From Sceloporus undulatus (Eukaryota; Chordata; Lepidosauria; Squamata; Phrynosomatidae), in the NCBI RefSeq assembly GCF_019175285.1, contig NC_056527.1, positions 119,748,339 through 119,812,338 on the forward strand: a DNA stretch of 64,000 nt. Direction: 5' to 3'. A model generated the notes under the pieces. That model saw only the letters and a program-made list of their open reading frames with translations, searched no databases and was not told the origin of the DNA. The position numbers and the translations under genes were made by a program. Positions 1 through 10,800 of the stretch are shown here, in pieces. Each line of letters begins with the position of its first letter. Within the stretch, counting starts at the first letter, position 1.

Positions 1-207
1 GAGACTCTCTAGGCCGGGGCTTCTCTGATGCTGCGGGGGCACTTCATTGTCCCACTGCGCCACTGGAGACCAGCATGATATTCTTACCCACTGATTACAG
101 TTGTTTCTTCCTTTCCTGGAAACAAGGACAGAGACTGGTCTGGAGCCGGTCCGCACTGCTTTAGGCCACTGTTCTCTCCTCTGAGGTTGCAACCCAGTTC
201 TCCTAAA

Positions 208-585
208 ACCATAGAACCATAGAATCATAGTGTTGGAAGAGACCAGAATGGCCTTGATCCAGTCCAATCCCTATATTCTGCCATGCAGGAAATCACAATC
301 AAAGCATCCTCATTGACAGATGGCCATCCAGCCTCTGTTTAAAGACCTCCAAGGAAGGAGACTCCACTACACTCCGAGGAAGGAGTGTGTTCCACTGTTG
401 AACAGCCCTTACTCTCAGGAAGTCCCTCCTAATGTTGAGCTGGAATCTCTTTTCCTGGACCTTGCATCCATTGCTCCACTGGGTCCTGTTCTCTGGAGCA
501 GCAGAAAACAAGCTTGCTCCTTCCTCAATGTGACACCCCTTCAAATACTTAAAGAGGGCTGTCATATCATATTCTTTCTGTGTAG
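208..585 (-). mobile_element. CR1 LINE 3' fragment
   Basis: The left end holds the reversed CR1 3' signature (repeats of CATAGAA/TCATAG followed by a GTTGGAAGAGACC-like stretch). The minus-strand reading continues into the end of CR1 ORF2, with [13 protein letters not shown] and [13 protein letters not shown]. It is 5' truncated and shares nearly all its sequence with the copy starting at 44,955. Confidence 0.9.
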
Positions 586-598
586 AACAGATGTGGCT

Positions 599-790
599 GT
601 GAGTGCCTCCACACTACAGAGTTACAGTCTACATTCATGGGCTTGGTTCTGTCCTACATCATCCTGGGATTTGTAGTTTGGTGATAGACCTGGACGCCTC
701 TAGCCCACCCCACTGAACTACAGCATGCTGGGGCCCTGGCAGAGAATTTCAAGTCCCTCCTGACTACAAATCCCAGGATTCCCTAGGATG
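599..790. mobile_element. Non-autonomous DNA element of the 'TACAAATCCCAGGATT' family
   Basis: Inverted blocks CCTGGGATTTGTAGTTT (near 663) and ACTACAAATCCCAGGATTC (near 764) face each other. The same blocks recur at 41,960-42,135 and 48,440-48,605, so this is a dispersed fold-back MITE. Exact ends are unclear. Confidence 0.6.
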
Positions 791-1069
791 GAAGCGTGGC
801 AGGGACCCCAGACGGTGTCTTCTTCTGCAAGCGGCGGAGGAAGGGGTCCTCCTCTGGCTTTCGTGCCCTGGACCCTCTTGCCTGCTGGGGGGCTTGGTAA
901 ACAGTGGGCTTCCAGACCCCTCTGGCCCTTTCCTGCAGGGCCATCTCCAGGAAGGCTGTGGCTTCACCCTTCAGCTGAACCAGGGGAGGGGTGCGAGACC
1001 CCTGCCCCACTGAGAAAAGTCACTGCGCTCTTTCGCATATGGGGAGAAATGCAGGATGGGGGGATCTGT

Positions 1070-1262
1070 TCTTCCTCTCTTTCCTTCCATCCTTACGTCC
1101 CTCTTTCCCTCTCTCTGTTCTGTCCCCTCTTTTACCTCTTTTTTACTCTCTCCCTTTTCTCTCCCAGTTCTCATTTCTCTCTCCATTTTTCATCTCTCTG
1201 CTGTTTTCTTATTAGCTTTCCTTTTCTCTCTCTCTCTGTCTTTCTGGTCTGTATGTGAGAGA
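1070..1262. repeat. CT-rich low-complexity tract
   Basis: This is a pyrimidine-rich run of CTCTCT, TTCCTT and CTTTTC. The open frames across it are compositional. Confidence 0.8.
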
Positions 1263-1300
1263 GAAAGGGAGAAAAAAGACCAGGAAATTGCTTTCAGAAG

Positions 1301-1409
1301 CAGTGGTTCTCAACCTGTGGTTTGTGACCCCTTTCACAGGGGTCGCCTAGGCCCATGGATGAGGAACTGTATTAAAGGATTGCAGCATTGGAAAGGTTGA
1401 GAACCACTG
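1301..1409. mobile_element. SPIN hAT MITE (internally deleted)
   Basis: The element begins CAGTGGTTCTCAACCTGTGG and ends GGTTGAGAACCACTG, the terminal inverted repeats of the SPIN (Space Invader) hAT family. The internal words CCCTTTCACAGGGGTCGCCTA and GAGGAACTGTATTAAAGG also match SPIN. Flanking 8-mers TTCAGAAG and TCCTAAAG agree at 5 of 8 positions, as an old target-site duplication might. SPIN is known in anole lizards and was spread among tetrapods horizontally. Confidence 0.9.
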
Positions 1410-2580
1410 TCCTAAAGGCACTCACTGGCCAGAGTCTTCTTGGTTCTCTCTCAGGCATGTGCAAGTCTCCCCCAGGGAAGAGGAGGGAAGCCCATTTGCA
1501 CCTGCAGTTACATGGATGCTATGTATGTACATCCAAATGCCCATTTAATGGGCATAAATACAACATTAGGAATAGGAATGCGCAGGAGCCAGTTACAAAA
1601 CAATTCAGTCTTTTTGGGCGTTCCAAAAACTCCCAAGGGAGGTCTGAAAGAAAAACAGAAGAACTGAGATATAGCCACAAACGCAAGTCCATGGACAGTG
1701 GGCTGTTGGAGAGAGACACTGATGTCTCCCTGGTCCACTGCTATGGCCACGATCCCTTGCTTTCTTGGCCCATTTGCTCCCAAACCCTTTCCCTGCCACA
1801 TTCCTCTGCTGTTCATAGGGTTATTGCTGGCCTTGGCTTTAGGCAGCTTCTTCCCTCCCTCCTTGGACCATCATTAAAACTGAACTTGTCACCCCATCCC
1901 CATTCCTACCTAGTCCTGCATTTCTATTACTTCTCTCTCGCACACAACTGCTCATTCGTGGGCCCAAATGTCTGCCTATACTTCACTTCATGCACCCAAG
2001 GAAGCCTTTGACTTATGCTAAAGCCTTCTTCCGTTTGTCTGAAAGGAGCTTTGCAGCATGTAACCCATGAAAGGTAAACTGATCTAGTCGTAGCCATTCC
2101 CTCCCAGACAATGGCCAGCTCAAAATGGCTTCCTCTCCCCTTGTCCATGCACCAAGGGGCATTCCCAGCCCACCCTCAGTGCCCTCTTTGCCCTGCACTC
2201 GCCTGGGTTCAGAGACGGCCAAGCACTCTTTGCATCCTTTGGCAGCATGGTTGGTGGTGGGTCTCCTTCCACAAAGGACGCCTTGCCCTTTGCCCCTCTT
2301 AGCCCTCGGCCTGAATATTTGGGGAATAAGCGCATGTGACCAAACGCCAGGAACTTCAAGGGGAACCCACCCAGAAGTAGCGCTGCCCAGGAATTTCGCA
2401 CATGGTAACATCCTTAGGAATGGGATTTGTCCCCAGATCATCTGAGTGGACATCTTTTGGCAAGAGCCCCAAAAGGAGATCATAGCATTGCAAGAGCCCC
2501 AGGGGACATCTAGGGTAACCCCATTCTGCCATGTAGGCATCCGAAGCTAAAGCCCATCCAGGATGGAGAGCCAGCCAAGG
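1410..2580. other. Spacer with no recognised gene
   Basis: No exon with a credible domain or repeat of known family was recognised here. Open frames on both strands overlap each other and show no family signature. Confidence 0.5.
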
Positions 2581-2804
2581 CAGGGTGACCACATGTCCTT
2601 TTTCAGGACATGTCCTACATTTCAAGCTTCTGTCCAGGAGGAATTCCAAAATGTCCTCCATTTTGAGCATGACTAACAAGCATGAATTTATATTGATATG
2701 TGTTTTTGGCTTTTATTTTGCAATGTCCTACATTGTTCTTAAGTGTCCTACATTTTGTGGTGCCTTGTCCTCCTTTGCAGTCATGACTGCTGCTGGTCAC
2801 CCTG
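2581..2804. mobile_element. hAT-type MITE
   Basis: Terminal inverted repeats CAGGGTGACCA and TGGTCACCCTG bound a 224-bp AT-richer insert. Flanks AGCCAAGG and AGCCCAGA agree at 6 of 8 positions, fitting an 8-bp hAT duplication. Internal words TGTCCTACATTT are shared with the elements near 23,310 and 28,070. It lies just upstream of the first SEA exon. Confidence 0.75.
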
Positions 2805-2886
2805 AGCCCAGACCTCTGATTCCCCCTCCTTTCTTGCTGTCTCTGCCCCTTTGGCCTTTCATGTGTCCTCTCTTTCCTCTCTGCAG

Positions 2887-5800
2887 GGGTTGTGGCAGCA
2901 GCGGTCAACGTCACGGTCAAGGTGGACAACTGGAAATATCTCCCGGCCATGTCGGACCCCAGATCCCCTGCCTTCCAAGACTTTTCAAGGACATTTGCGG
3001 GAGCGGTGAGGGGGGGCCTTGGGGGGCTGTCCAGGCAGAGCCTGAGCAGCTGGAGAGACCCCCATTCACGAAACCCCTTCTTGCATGCTTGGCTGGCATC
3101 TCGCACCCTTGCCCGCCACAGACCAACAATCTCCCCTGCTGAGCAGGCTTTTTGGACCAGGCTTTCCAGGCCTTTTCATGGAAGGTGTGGGATCCTTGTG
3201 TTGGAAGGGGTCCAGCTGGGGGCCTTAGAGTCCGACCCCCCCCCTTCAGGATTCAGGCAGCTCTCCTGGAAGTCAAAACAGGGATTCTGTCGGGACTACA
3301 GCGCATTGTGACCCACATCCTAAGAAAGGGGTGTCCGGTGGGGTGAGGCCTGCTGACCCCACTGGAACCGGGAGGGTATCTTTCATACCCACAGGCCCCT
3401 TCTTTTTGGCAGATCACCCCCTTCTTTTTGGCAGTCCCTCTTCATTCACTGGGTGCTCATGCCCAATAGAGCCAATGTAAGAGGCCTAGCAAAATCATAG
3501 AATGATGGAAGGGATCCCAAAAGCTATCCAGTACCATGATAGAGATGGGCAGTCACTCTGCACATGCTCAGAGGAGCCTTGTTGTTCATTATCCTGGCTT
3601 CTTGCCTGCTGGGACAGATGTGCTGATCTCCTTCTCACTGACTCTCTCTGCAGATGGACAAGATCTATCACGGTATTCCTGGCTACCACAACATAACGGT
3701 GATTTCCCTGAGGTGAGCTCTTGAAGGGCTGTGGCCAGTGGCATCCAACACTGGGCAAAGGTCTGGAGGGATGGACACAGAAAGCCCCCTGTCCACCCCA
3801 TGTGTGTGGGGCCATGGGCCCTTGACCAAAAGCCCTCTCCATCCCCACTCCTCCGCCACAGAGGACCCTAAAAGGTCCCCTTCCCCAACATCTGGGTGAC
3901 CTATACTTCCCGCTGGGATGGAGCCTCCTCCCATCCCAAGGGACCATATGGGCCAGATGTGAGGGTGGCCGGGGGCCCAGAGATCCACAATCCTGAGTGA
4001 ACAGGAAGACCCCACCCCGATGCAATGGGGCTGCCTCCACCTGTTGAGAAAGTTAGTGGGGTGGCAGGTCCCAGTTGTGGAAAGAAGCGAGCCCCCTTCA
4101 CCTAGGGTTGCCATATCCCGCCCCCCGGCGGGACAGTCCCGTTTTGGGCGGTGCCGTCCCGGTCCCGGTCCGGTTTGGCGCCCAAACCGGGACGGCCCCA
4201 CCCACCGCGGCCACCTCAGCCACCGCCGTGGCTCCAAGGCCTTGCTGAGGCCTGGGAGGGCTCTCCGCGGTTGGAGCTCCAGCCGCGGAGATGCTCCCTC
4301 CTGGGTCCCAGCAAGGCCAGGGAGGAGGAGGAGGAGGCCGCTTCCGCGATGAGGGGCGGCCCTCGCCCTCCTTCCCAGCCTGGGAGCCGGCCGAGGCTTC
4401 CTCCGCGCGGGAAGGAGTGAGGGGACAAGGTTTAACATGTCGGACTTTTTGTTTTTCATTTCCTGTCTCGGAAATTAAACAAAAAGGTCTTCCATTAAAC
4501 CTTGTCCCTACATTTGCCGGTTTTCAGTTCGCCAACATGGCAACCCTACCTTCACTGTCCTCCCCCCCCCCCCCCCCCCCGTAGAGGGCAGCGTTGTTGT
4601 GGGATACAAGGTGAAACCTTAGCCTGCCGCCCTGGATTCAACAACCCTTCTGAAAATGAAAAAACTCTTGGGCAAAACATCACAGAGAAGCTGAACCAAG
4701 ACCCGTGCAGTGCTCGAATGCTCCCCAGTCACTCTAGGGACAGGTGAGGGGGTCAGGCCCTGCTTAGCCTCCGTGGCTGGGAGCCCCCAAATGGGCACTG
4801 GGGAAGGCCAATCCCTTCCAGGGTGTCCTCAGAGAATCTGAGAACCTGGGTTGGGAAGGGCCCGCCCAGGGCCACCAGTCCAGCCCACTCCTTTGCCATG
4901 CCGAGAATACATGTCCAATCCATCCCCTGGGAGAGATGCGTCCACCCTCGCTAAAAACCTCCTCCCAAGAAGGAGGAGCTCCACCAGCCTCCATGGAGGC
5001 AGAGGAGCCAGCAGTTCTTCTGAGGCAGCCTCCCAGGGCTAGCTCCTTGTCTGTTCCCATTGGGGAGCTGTCCCTCTAAACCTGGCGATGGCCTTACGCT
5101 TGCGTAAGCACAGAACAGGAAAGACCGGGGAAACAGGGCGCGGGCGGCTTGCGCCAAGCCAGTTGGGGGGAACTGGGTGCCTCTTGCAGAGCAGCCCAAA
5201 GGCCCCTCTCCAGGGCATCCAGGGCAGAACTCAAAAGAATGGTTCCGCCTGTTGTTCCCGTCCCAAAAATGTGGGCAGACGGTGTGAACTTTCCCTGCTT
5301 CCTAGAGTTGGAAGGGACCCCCGCGGGCCATCGGAAAGGGGCAGGCGGCTCCCCCACAAACCGATGCCTCCCCCCCAATTTCTGTTTCACTCTGCCATTG
5401 TCCCTCAAATGGGGGCTGGCTTGAGGTGGTACAAAAACCGAAACAAGTGCAGGGTGAAAAGGCCGACAATCAGCCACTGGAAATTAAGTATGGAATCTGT
5501 GTGCCATTTGGGACTCCAGAGGCAAGAAAGAGCGGTGGAGGGCTAGAGCTGGAGGGTGCAGAGGAGGGTGGACAAGGGGTCAAAGGCTGGTGGAAATGGC
5601 CATCCGGTGAGGAATGGCCTGAGGGAGCTGGGCTCGTCCAGCGTGAAGAAGATAGCATCTCTGACTGAAGCGCCGGGAATCAAGGGATTGCGGTGTGTTA
5701 GTCTGGGACAACAGCGCGAGAAGAAAGGGACCCGTGTAGGCTGAGGAGAAAGACATGGTAGCCTAGTTTTTGTAGATGGACATTCTAATTGCAGATGTTG

Positions 5801-8800
5801 GTGTTAAAGGTGCCCAGGAAGGGACTTTTGCAGAGGACTGAGCTTGTTTTTGCTGCTTCAGAACTAGGACACAAACGTTGGATTAAATAAACAAGCAAAG
5901 GAGATCAACTAAACAATAGGAACAGCATCTTGCATATGGGGGGGGGAGGGAGTGGGGGGGGAGGGGGAGGAGGCGGTGGTTCAGGAAGGAGGGGGTGCGG
6001 CTGCAGGGTGAGGAGGGGCGGCCCCTTCTTCTGTGCCAGGCTCTCCGTCTTCTGGAGGCGTTGGCCACCTTCTTCCTTTCCTCCCTTCTTCAGATTTACC
6101 TGCTGGGTTCTATCCAGCTTCCAAGTGACCCAGTACCAATGGACCACAGCGTGGGACCCTCCACTATGTTTCTCCCTGCAGCGATGGGCATTCTTTGGGC
6201 AACCTCCATGCCCACCCTGTGCCCAACCCCTGCACTGGGGGCACCCAGACTGAGGATGGGTTGGGCACAGGAAAAGAAGGGGTCCACACACAATGGGGGC
6301 CTGTCTGGGCACCTCAGCATTTGCCCCCTCTCCATGCTTAGCTGGGATGGCCCAGGGCAGTGACGTGGCCTGGTGGGTGGGGGTGGGTTGTTAATTGGGG
6401 CAGTGGCTGCGTTTGCCACTCCCCGTCTGACTCTTCCCCCCCCCCCGTGGCTGGATGACCCCAGCGGTGTGCACTGCTGGCGTCCAAGGCCCTCCAGGTC
6501 TATTCATGGCAACAGGCGTGAACAACAGGTCCAGGCGTCTGCAAGCTGCCAGCCACAGCACCCGGCCTACTTCGTGTGGTAATGGGAAAACTGTCAGATC
6601 CGGTCCAATGGGCCAACTGTGTAAGTGCCACCCCGGGGATGCGCGTGGGGGGTTGGGGGGGGGCAGCCACGGGTCCAGGCCTTGCTCAGGCCCTTGTCTG
6701 TCAGCTTGCCAGTGATGGTGTTGGCCTTGCGCCAACGAGAGGGAAGGGCAGCTGCGCCCTGCAAACATGCATCAGATTTGCAACAATAACCCTGCGAGGT
6801 AGACGACAGGGCTAATGCCATCTCACCCCACAGGAGGGGTGGAGCGGGAGCAGCCAAGATCTCTGGAGGTCCAACCCGGGGGCCTTGGGGGGCTAGGGGC
6901 CAGGAAGAAGCTGTGGTCTGGTCGTGGGCCAGGGCCACGAAGGGGCACAGGGGGGCGTTTGGGGGGCGGGGCCCGCTAGGGGGATGTGCAACAGGACCTC
7001 CAACGTCCAGGGGGGGGGGGGCAGCAACAAAGAGGAGGAGGAGAACTAGCCAGGAGTCTCCCCCAGCCACGTGTGGCCTGTGACCCTTTGCCTCCTCTAC
7101 CAGGGGCCCACAGGTCTGGCCCCCCCCCACTCCTCCTGACTCCTCTCTCCCTCTCCAGTTGGCCCCCAGTCGGACTTCTTGACTGGTACACGGCTGGCAC
7201 TGCGGAGCAAAGGCAGCAAGTGGGCGGTGGCCGTGGGGGGGGCGCTGGGCCTGGCGGTCTCTGATGTGATCCTGTCCTGGCATCCTCCTCGCTGGCAGCA
7301 CCAGGACTGGCAGACAAGCCAGGTGAGCGAGGGCCAAGCAGGCAGCAGGCACCAGGGAGGCCGTGGGAGGCACAGGGTGGGTTCCCTGCCGGGGCCCAAG
7401 TCCCTGATGGGGGCATTCTCCTGGGCTAGGAGGGTGTCCATGCTCCCTCTTGGCTTCTCCCAATCTCTGGACCTGGGGCCTGGACCGGATGCGTTTCACC
7501 TGAAAGCCCCTCTTGCTACCTGGCACATGGCTCTCCTGCGGAAGGGGGGTGGCCTTCCTCCTTTCCCCATCTGGCCCCGCGCTGGGCATCGTCTGCCTCG
7601 TGCACGCAGATGCTCACTTACTGGAAGACCAATGCTCTGGAGGCGCCGCAGGGCCGGCCTCTTCCAAAGGAAACCCCAACAGTTTGATTTGGGCGCCAGG
7701 GCCAAGACCTTCATCTTCCAAAGGGGCTTCCCCCTCTCCCTGTCCTGCCCCCTGACCCATAAGCCAACAGAATAAAAATAATTGATCAGGAATCAGGAGG
7801 GCCACAACTGTGGGCACAGCCTAGCGAAGAGCTGTAGGTGTTGCTGGGACCGCCCACTAAAGGGCCAGCAAACATGGGGGGGCCTGGGCTGACCCATACT
7901 ATTAGGGGGGGTGTTGGGGTGTTAACGAGCTGAAGAATCGGCCCTCAGTGAGGAGGCTGGCTAGAGAATGCGCCCGGATGCGCGGCCCCCCCTGGCTGCC
8001 TCGGCCCCACATCCCCGCCAGTGGGCGCAGCAGAGCAGCAGCACCAGCACAGTGCACCAGGTAGGAGCCCCCCCCAGGTGGGCGAAAGGGGGGGAGCGAG
8101 CGGAGGCGCCTGAGAGAGTGTGGCTTGCCCCGGGCACTCCTAGGAGTGCCCGGCTGCCCTCTCAAGCTCTCTTCCGCTCTTTTCTCCCAGCCCCCACAGA
8201 CCCAGGATGGCAGCTCCAGCAGTGAGGACGGGCCGGAGCTCCCCGCCAGACCAAGGCACTACGGCCACGGGGACAAGTGGACAACTCCTTCAGGTACAGC
8301 AGTGCCTGGGGGGGGGAGGGGTAGACATAAAGAGGTTGTGGCGGGGGTTCACCCTCACTATGGTACATCAGGGGGTGGCAGCGGCTAGTAACCCCTCCCT
8401 TGGAGCACCATCTTGCTGTCCAGATTGGGGGGGGGCAGTAGGTAGGAGGGCCAAGGGCCCTAAAACACGGAAGTCGGGGGAGGGGGGGGAGGGGGGGTCA
8501 GGAGGCTCCCGCGGGGACAAAGTGGGACGTTTGGGCGCCCTGCAGAAGAGGGGAGTGGGATACTCGGGCTCGGCTCAGTCGGGGAAGCAGGAGGGCAGAG
8601 GTGGGGGGGAGGGCGGACCCTTAAGGAGAGAGGGGACTCTCAGGGGCCCACCTGGCTACTCTGCTCTCTCTCTCTCTCTCTCTCTGGTGGCTGCAGGCCC
8701 GGATGCGCCGGCCCCAGGTGACCCCCACCGTGAGGAGGGCGGCCAATGAGGCCAGGTTCGGTCTGGCTGGATGCTGGACTGAGGCCGCTGCCCCACAGGG

Positions 8801-9011
8801 AGCCCCCTCCACAGCTGAGATGGAGGACGGACAGAGGAGCCCTGGAATTGGGGGGTGCAGCATTGTGCTCCCTCTTGCACCCACTGAGGCACCATTGAGG
8901 AACTGGCGGCCAGTGCTGGTGGTAGCCCCTTCCTCCCGAAAAACACCAGGAGGAGAGCTTGGACTGCTTTGGGGGCTCTTACGGCCTCCAGCCCCTTCTG
9001 GACCCACATGA
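2887..9011 (+). CDS. Membrane mucin of MUC3/12/17 type, 3' part, disrupted
   Basis: Recognised exons run from the SEA domain to the C-terminus; any mucin-repeat and EGF exons would lie upstream. Exon 2,887-3,005 opens the SEA domain (KVDNWKYLPAMSDPRSPAFQ). Exon 3,654-3,712 gives MDKIYHGIPGYHNITVISLR. An exon from about 4,585 to 4,743 holds the autoproteolysis motif GSVVV, then shifts frame to LGQNITEKLNQDPCS. Around 6,465-6,621 a broken EGF-like exon has Cys spacing like the neighbour gene. Exon 7,159-7,320 carries the membrane segment (KWAVAVGGALGLAV) with a shift. Small exons near 8,030-8,059 and 8,190-8,294 may be tail. The last exon, from 8,697, reads RMRRPQVTPTV, resembling the IRIQRPQV end of human MUC17. 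If the frame is right it stops at 9,011; a slip could end it earlier. The frame breaks may be sequencing errors or decay. Individual mucin orthology (MUC17, MUC12 or MUC3) cannot be decided. Confidence 0.78.
4103..4548. mobile_element. hAT-type element with GC-rich core
   Basis: Terminal repeats TAGGGTTGCCAT and ATGGCAACCCTA are perfect inverts. Flanking 8-mers CCTTCACC and CCTTCACT differ at one base, a hAT-length target duplication. The core is very GC-rich and then switches to AT-rich. A related right end is seen at 23,867-23,878. The element lies in a mucin intron. Confidence 0.8.
4744..6464. other. Intron of the first mucin gene
   Basis: It holds the CR1-like piece at its left end and a G-rich tract at 5,938-6,000. 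By comparison with the neighbouring mucin a 63-bp exon should lie here between the SEA and EGF exons; I could not place it. Confidence 0.4.
4770..5060 (-). mobile_element. CR1-like LINE fragment
   Basis: The plus strand reads as reversed CR1 3' sequence: words such as CCACCAGTCCAGCCCACTCC, TTTGCCATGC and CCTCCCAAGAAGGAGGAGC follow the CR1 order. It is diverged and its ends are uncertain. Confidence 0.5.
8651..8690. repeat. (CT)n microsatellite before the last mucin exon
   Basis: Repeated CT units run up to the polypyrimidine tract and acceptor (CTGCAG) of the exon that starts at 8,697, so repeat length could affect splicing of that exon. Confidence 0.8.
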
Positions 9012-9589
9012 CCCCCATCCATGATGGCACAAGGGCAGCTGCACTATATTCTGGGTCCAGCAACGGATGAAGGGGGAAGAGGAGGTGGCCCCCAAGGGAG
9101 CTCCGTGCTGCCCCGCCTGCCAGGGACTGGGCCTCCACCGCCTCCTCTTCCTCCCCCACCACCCAACCGCCCCCTCAACCCCTTCCTTCTAAACCCCCCA
9201 TCTCTTTGCCCCTTCCTAGCTGGGGGGGCTGCCCCTGCCTTAACTCCCCCACGGCCCCCTGGTCCCTCAGGGTGGGGGAGAGGGGAGGGCCTTTTAGGGG
9301 CTATTTGGTCGTGGGGGCACTCTGGGGGAACTGATGCACCCCCCTGCCCTCCTTTGGTCTGTTTTCATTGGCACTGTGTGTTTGGTGTGTGTTTGCGCGC
9401 GCTCATGTGTGCATTTGAACAACATATGTGTCTCTCCCCCCCCCTTTGTTGCCCTTGGGCAGCAAGCACCCCAACATTCCTCTTTGCCCCCTCCCCTCCA
9501 AGCCATCAACATCTGAGTGCAATATCCAGAAAAAAAACATAGCGGATGTTTTACCAATGGATGCAAGCAATACACAATAGCAACAGAAG

Positions 9590-9660
9590 TTGATGATGAT
9601 GATGATGATGCTGATGATGGCTGATGATGAGATGATGATTATCAATAATATTAATAATAA
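9590..9660. repeat. (GAT)n / (AAT)n microsatellite
   Basis: GATGAT repeats with interruptions pass into AATAATATT. The tract lies in the likely 3' untranslated region of the first mucin. Confidence 0.85.
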
Positions 9661-9714
9661 CTGTACCAATGCTGCTGATGTTGGTTGACACAGGGATTGA
9701 TTCAGGGAAGGGAA

Positions 9715-9720
9715 AATAAA
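9715..9720 (+). terminator. Candidate polyadenylation signal of the first mucin
   Basis: An AATAAA hexamer lies about 700 bp past the last open frame of the first mucin. No transcript evidence is available. Confidence 0.35.
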
Positions 9721-10319
9721 GGAGGCCAAAAAAGTCCCTCCTTGTCTTGTGAATTCTCTTGCCATGTGGGGGCTTCTCTCTTGGGGTCTCTCTGGGGACC
9801 AGACAACGGGGGGGGGCACAATACTTTCCCCCTCCTCAGAGAGCAAGGAACCTTGGCTCCAGCCTTTGTGGGGAACTGCGAGGGCCAGTGGCCGGAGGGC
9901 TCCCTTCTTCCCCCAAAGACGCTTCCCTTCCAGAGAGACAGCTGAACTGCCCAGTCCTGAGCTTCGCAGGGCCCCATATGCTGCCCCATGGAGAAGTATG
10001 CTGTGGGGCGGCTGTGGGATGGCAGCAAGTGGGGGTCTCCAAGTCGGTTGTGAAGGAAGCCTGTTCCTTCCTGGTTAGTGCCTGCCATACTCTACAGTTT
10101 TAGCAGCTGAAATCCCGCTGCTCTTTCACACAGATGTAGGTTCCCTTGCGCATGTAGTTGGTCATTTCAGGCTGTTACTCAACGGCTACATCCTTGTGTA
10201 ATCAGAGATCCACAGATATAACCACAGCATACACAGTGGTGCATTCTTGGATGAAGGGTGAATACTGTTCCCATCTTCCAAACCGGTGGGGTGGGGGGGG
10301 GACACCAGTCAGTCTGCAC

Positions 10320-10800
10320 ACACTTTTAGAAGGACATGCTGAGACTACTAAGAGCCAGCATGAGTTTCTCAAAAAGAAGTCAGGCAAAACAAACTTATCT
10401 CTCTTTGGAGAATGCAACAGGCTTGATAGATCAGAGGAGTGCTGTGGATGTAGTACATCTTGTTTTCAGTAAGGTTCCCCTATGACATTCTTGCAGGCAA
10501 GCTGGCAAAGTGTCGGCCCAGTAGTGCTACAGTTTGGTGGCTCTGTAATGGGTTGGCAGAGCAAACCCAGAGAGTGCCAGCCAGCGGCTGCTCTTCATCC
10601 GGAGGAGAGAAGGGACTAGTGGGAAGAGAAGACTGAGAGGTGACATGATGCAGCCATCTTGAAACTTATGAAGGGATGCCATGTAGAAGAGGGGTCCAGC
10701 TTGTTTTCTGCTGCTCCAGAGGACATCAACCAATGAATTTAATGGCAATTTTTTAAACAGAGGTTGGGCTGGCACCTTCCAGGAGAGCTTTAGCTCTGCA
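10320..10800 (+). mobile_element. CR1 LINE fragment (RT end to 3' region)
   Basis: The plus strand first carries a decayed CR1 reverse-transcriptase piece (GLID then DVVHLVFSKVPL, like the CR1 [12 protein letters not shown] box). It then gives the 3' region with the reverse complement of the TTTAAACAGAGG words seen in the other copies. Internal deletions are evident. Confidence 0.75.

Noticed and set aside
788-1258. 156-codon open frame near the left edge
   Set aside because: Its second half is the CT-rich tract and its first half has no recognisable domain; it also runs against an equally open minus-strand frame.
5834-5878. Possible 63-bp-type exon (ELVFAASELGHKRW) of the first mucin
   Set aside because: The weak likeness to DLCFEASSIETSGG of the neighbour gene requires a different phase, and the donor (GTTGGA) is poor.
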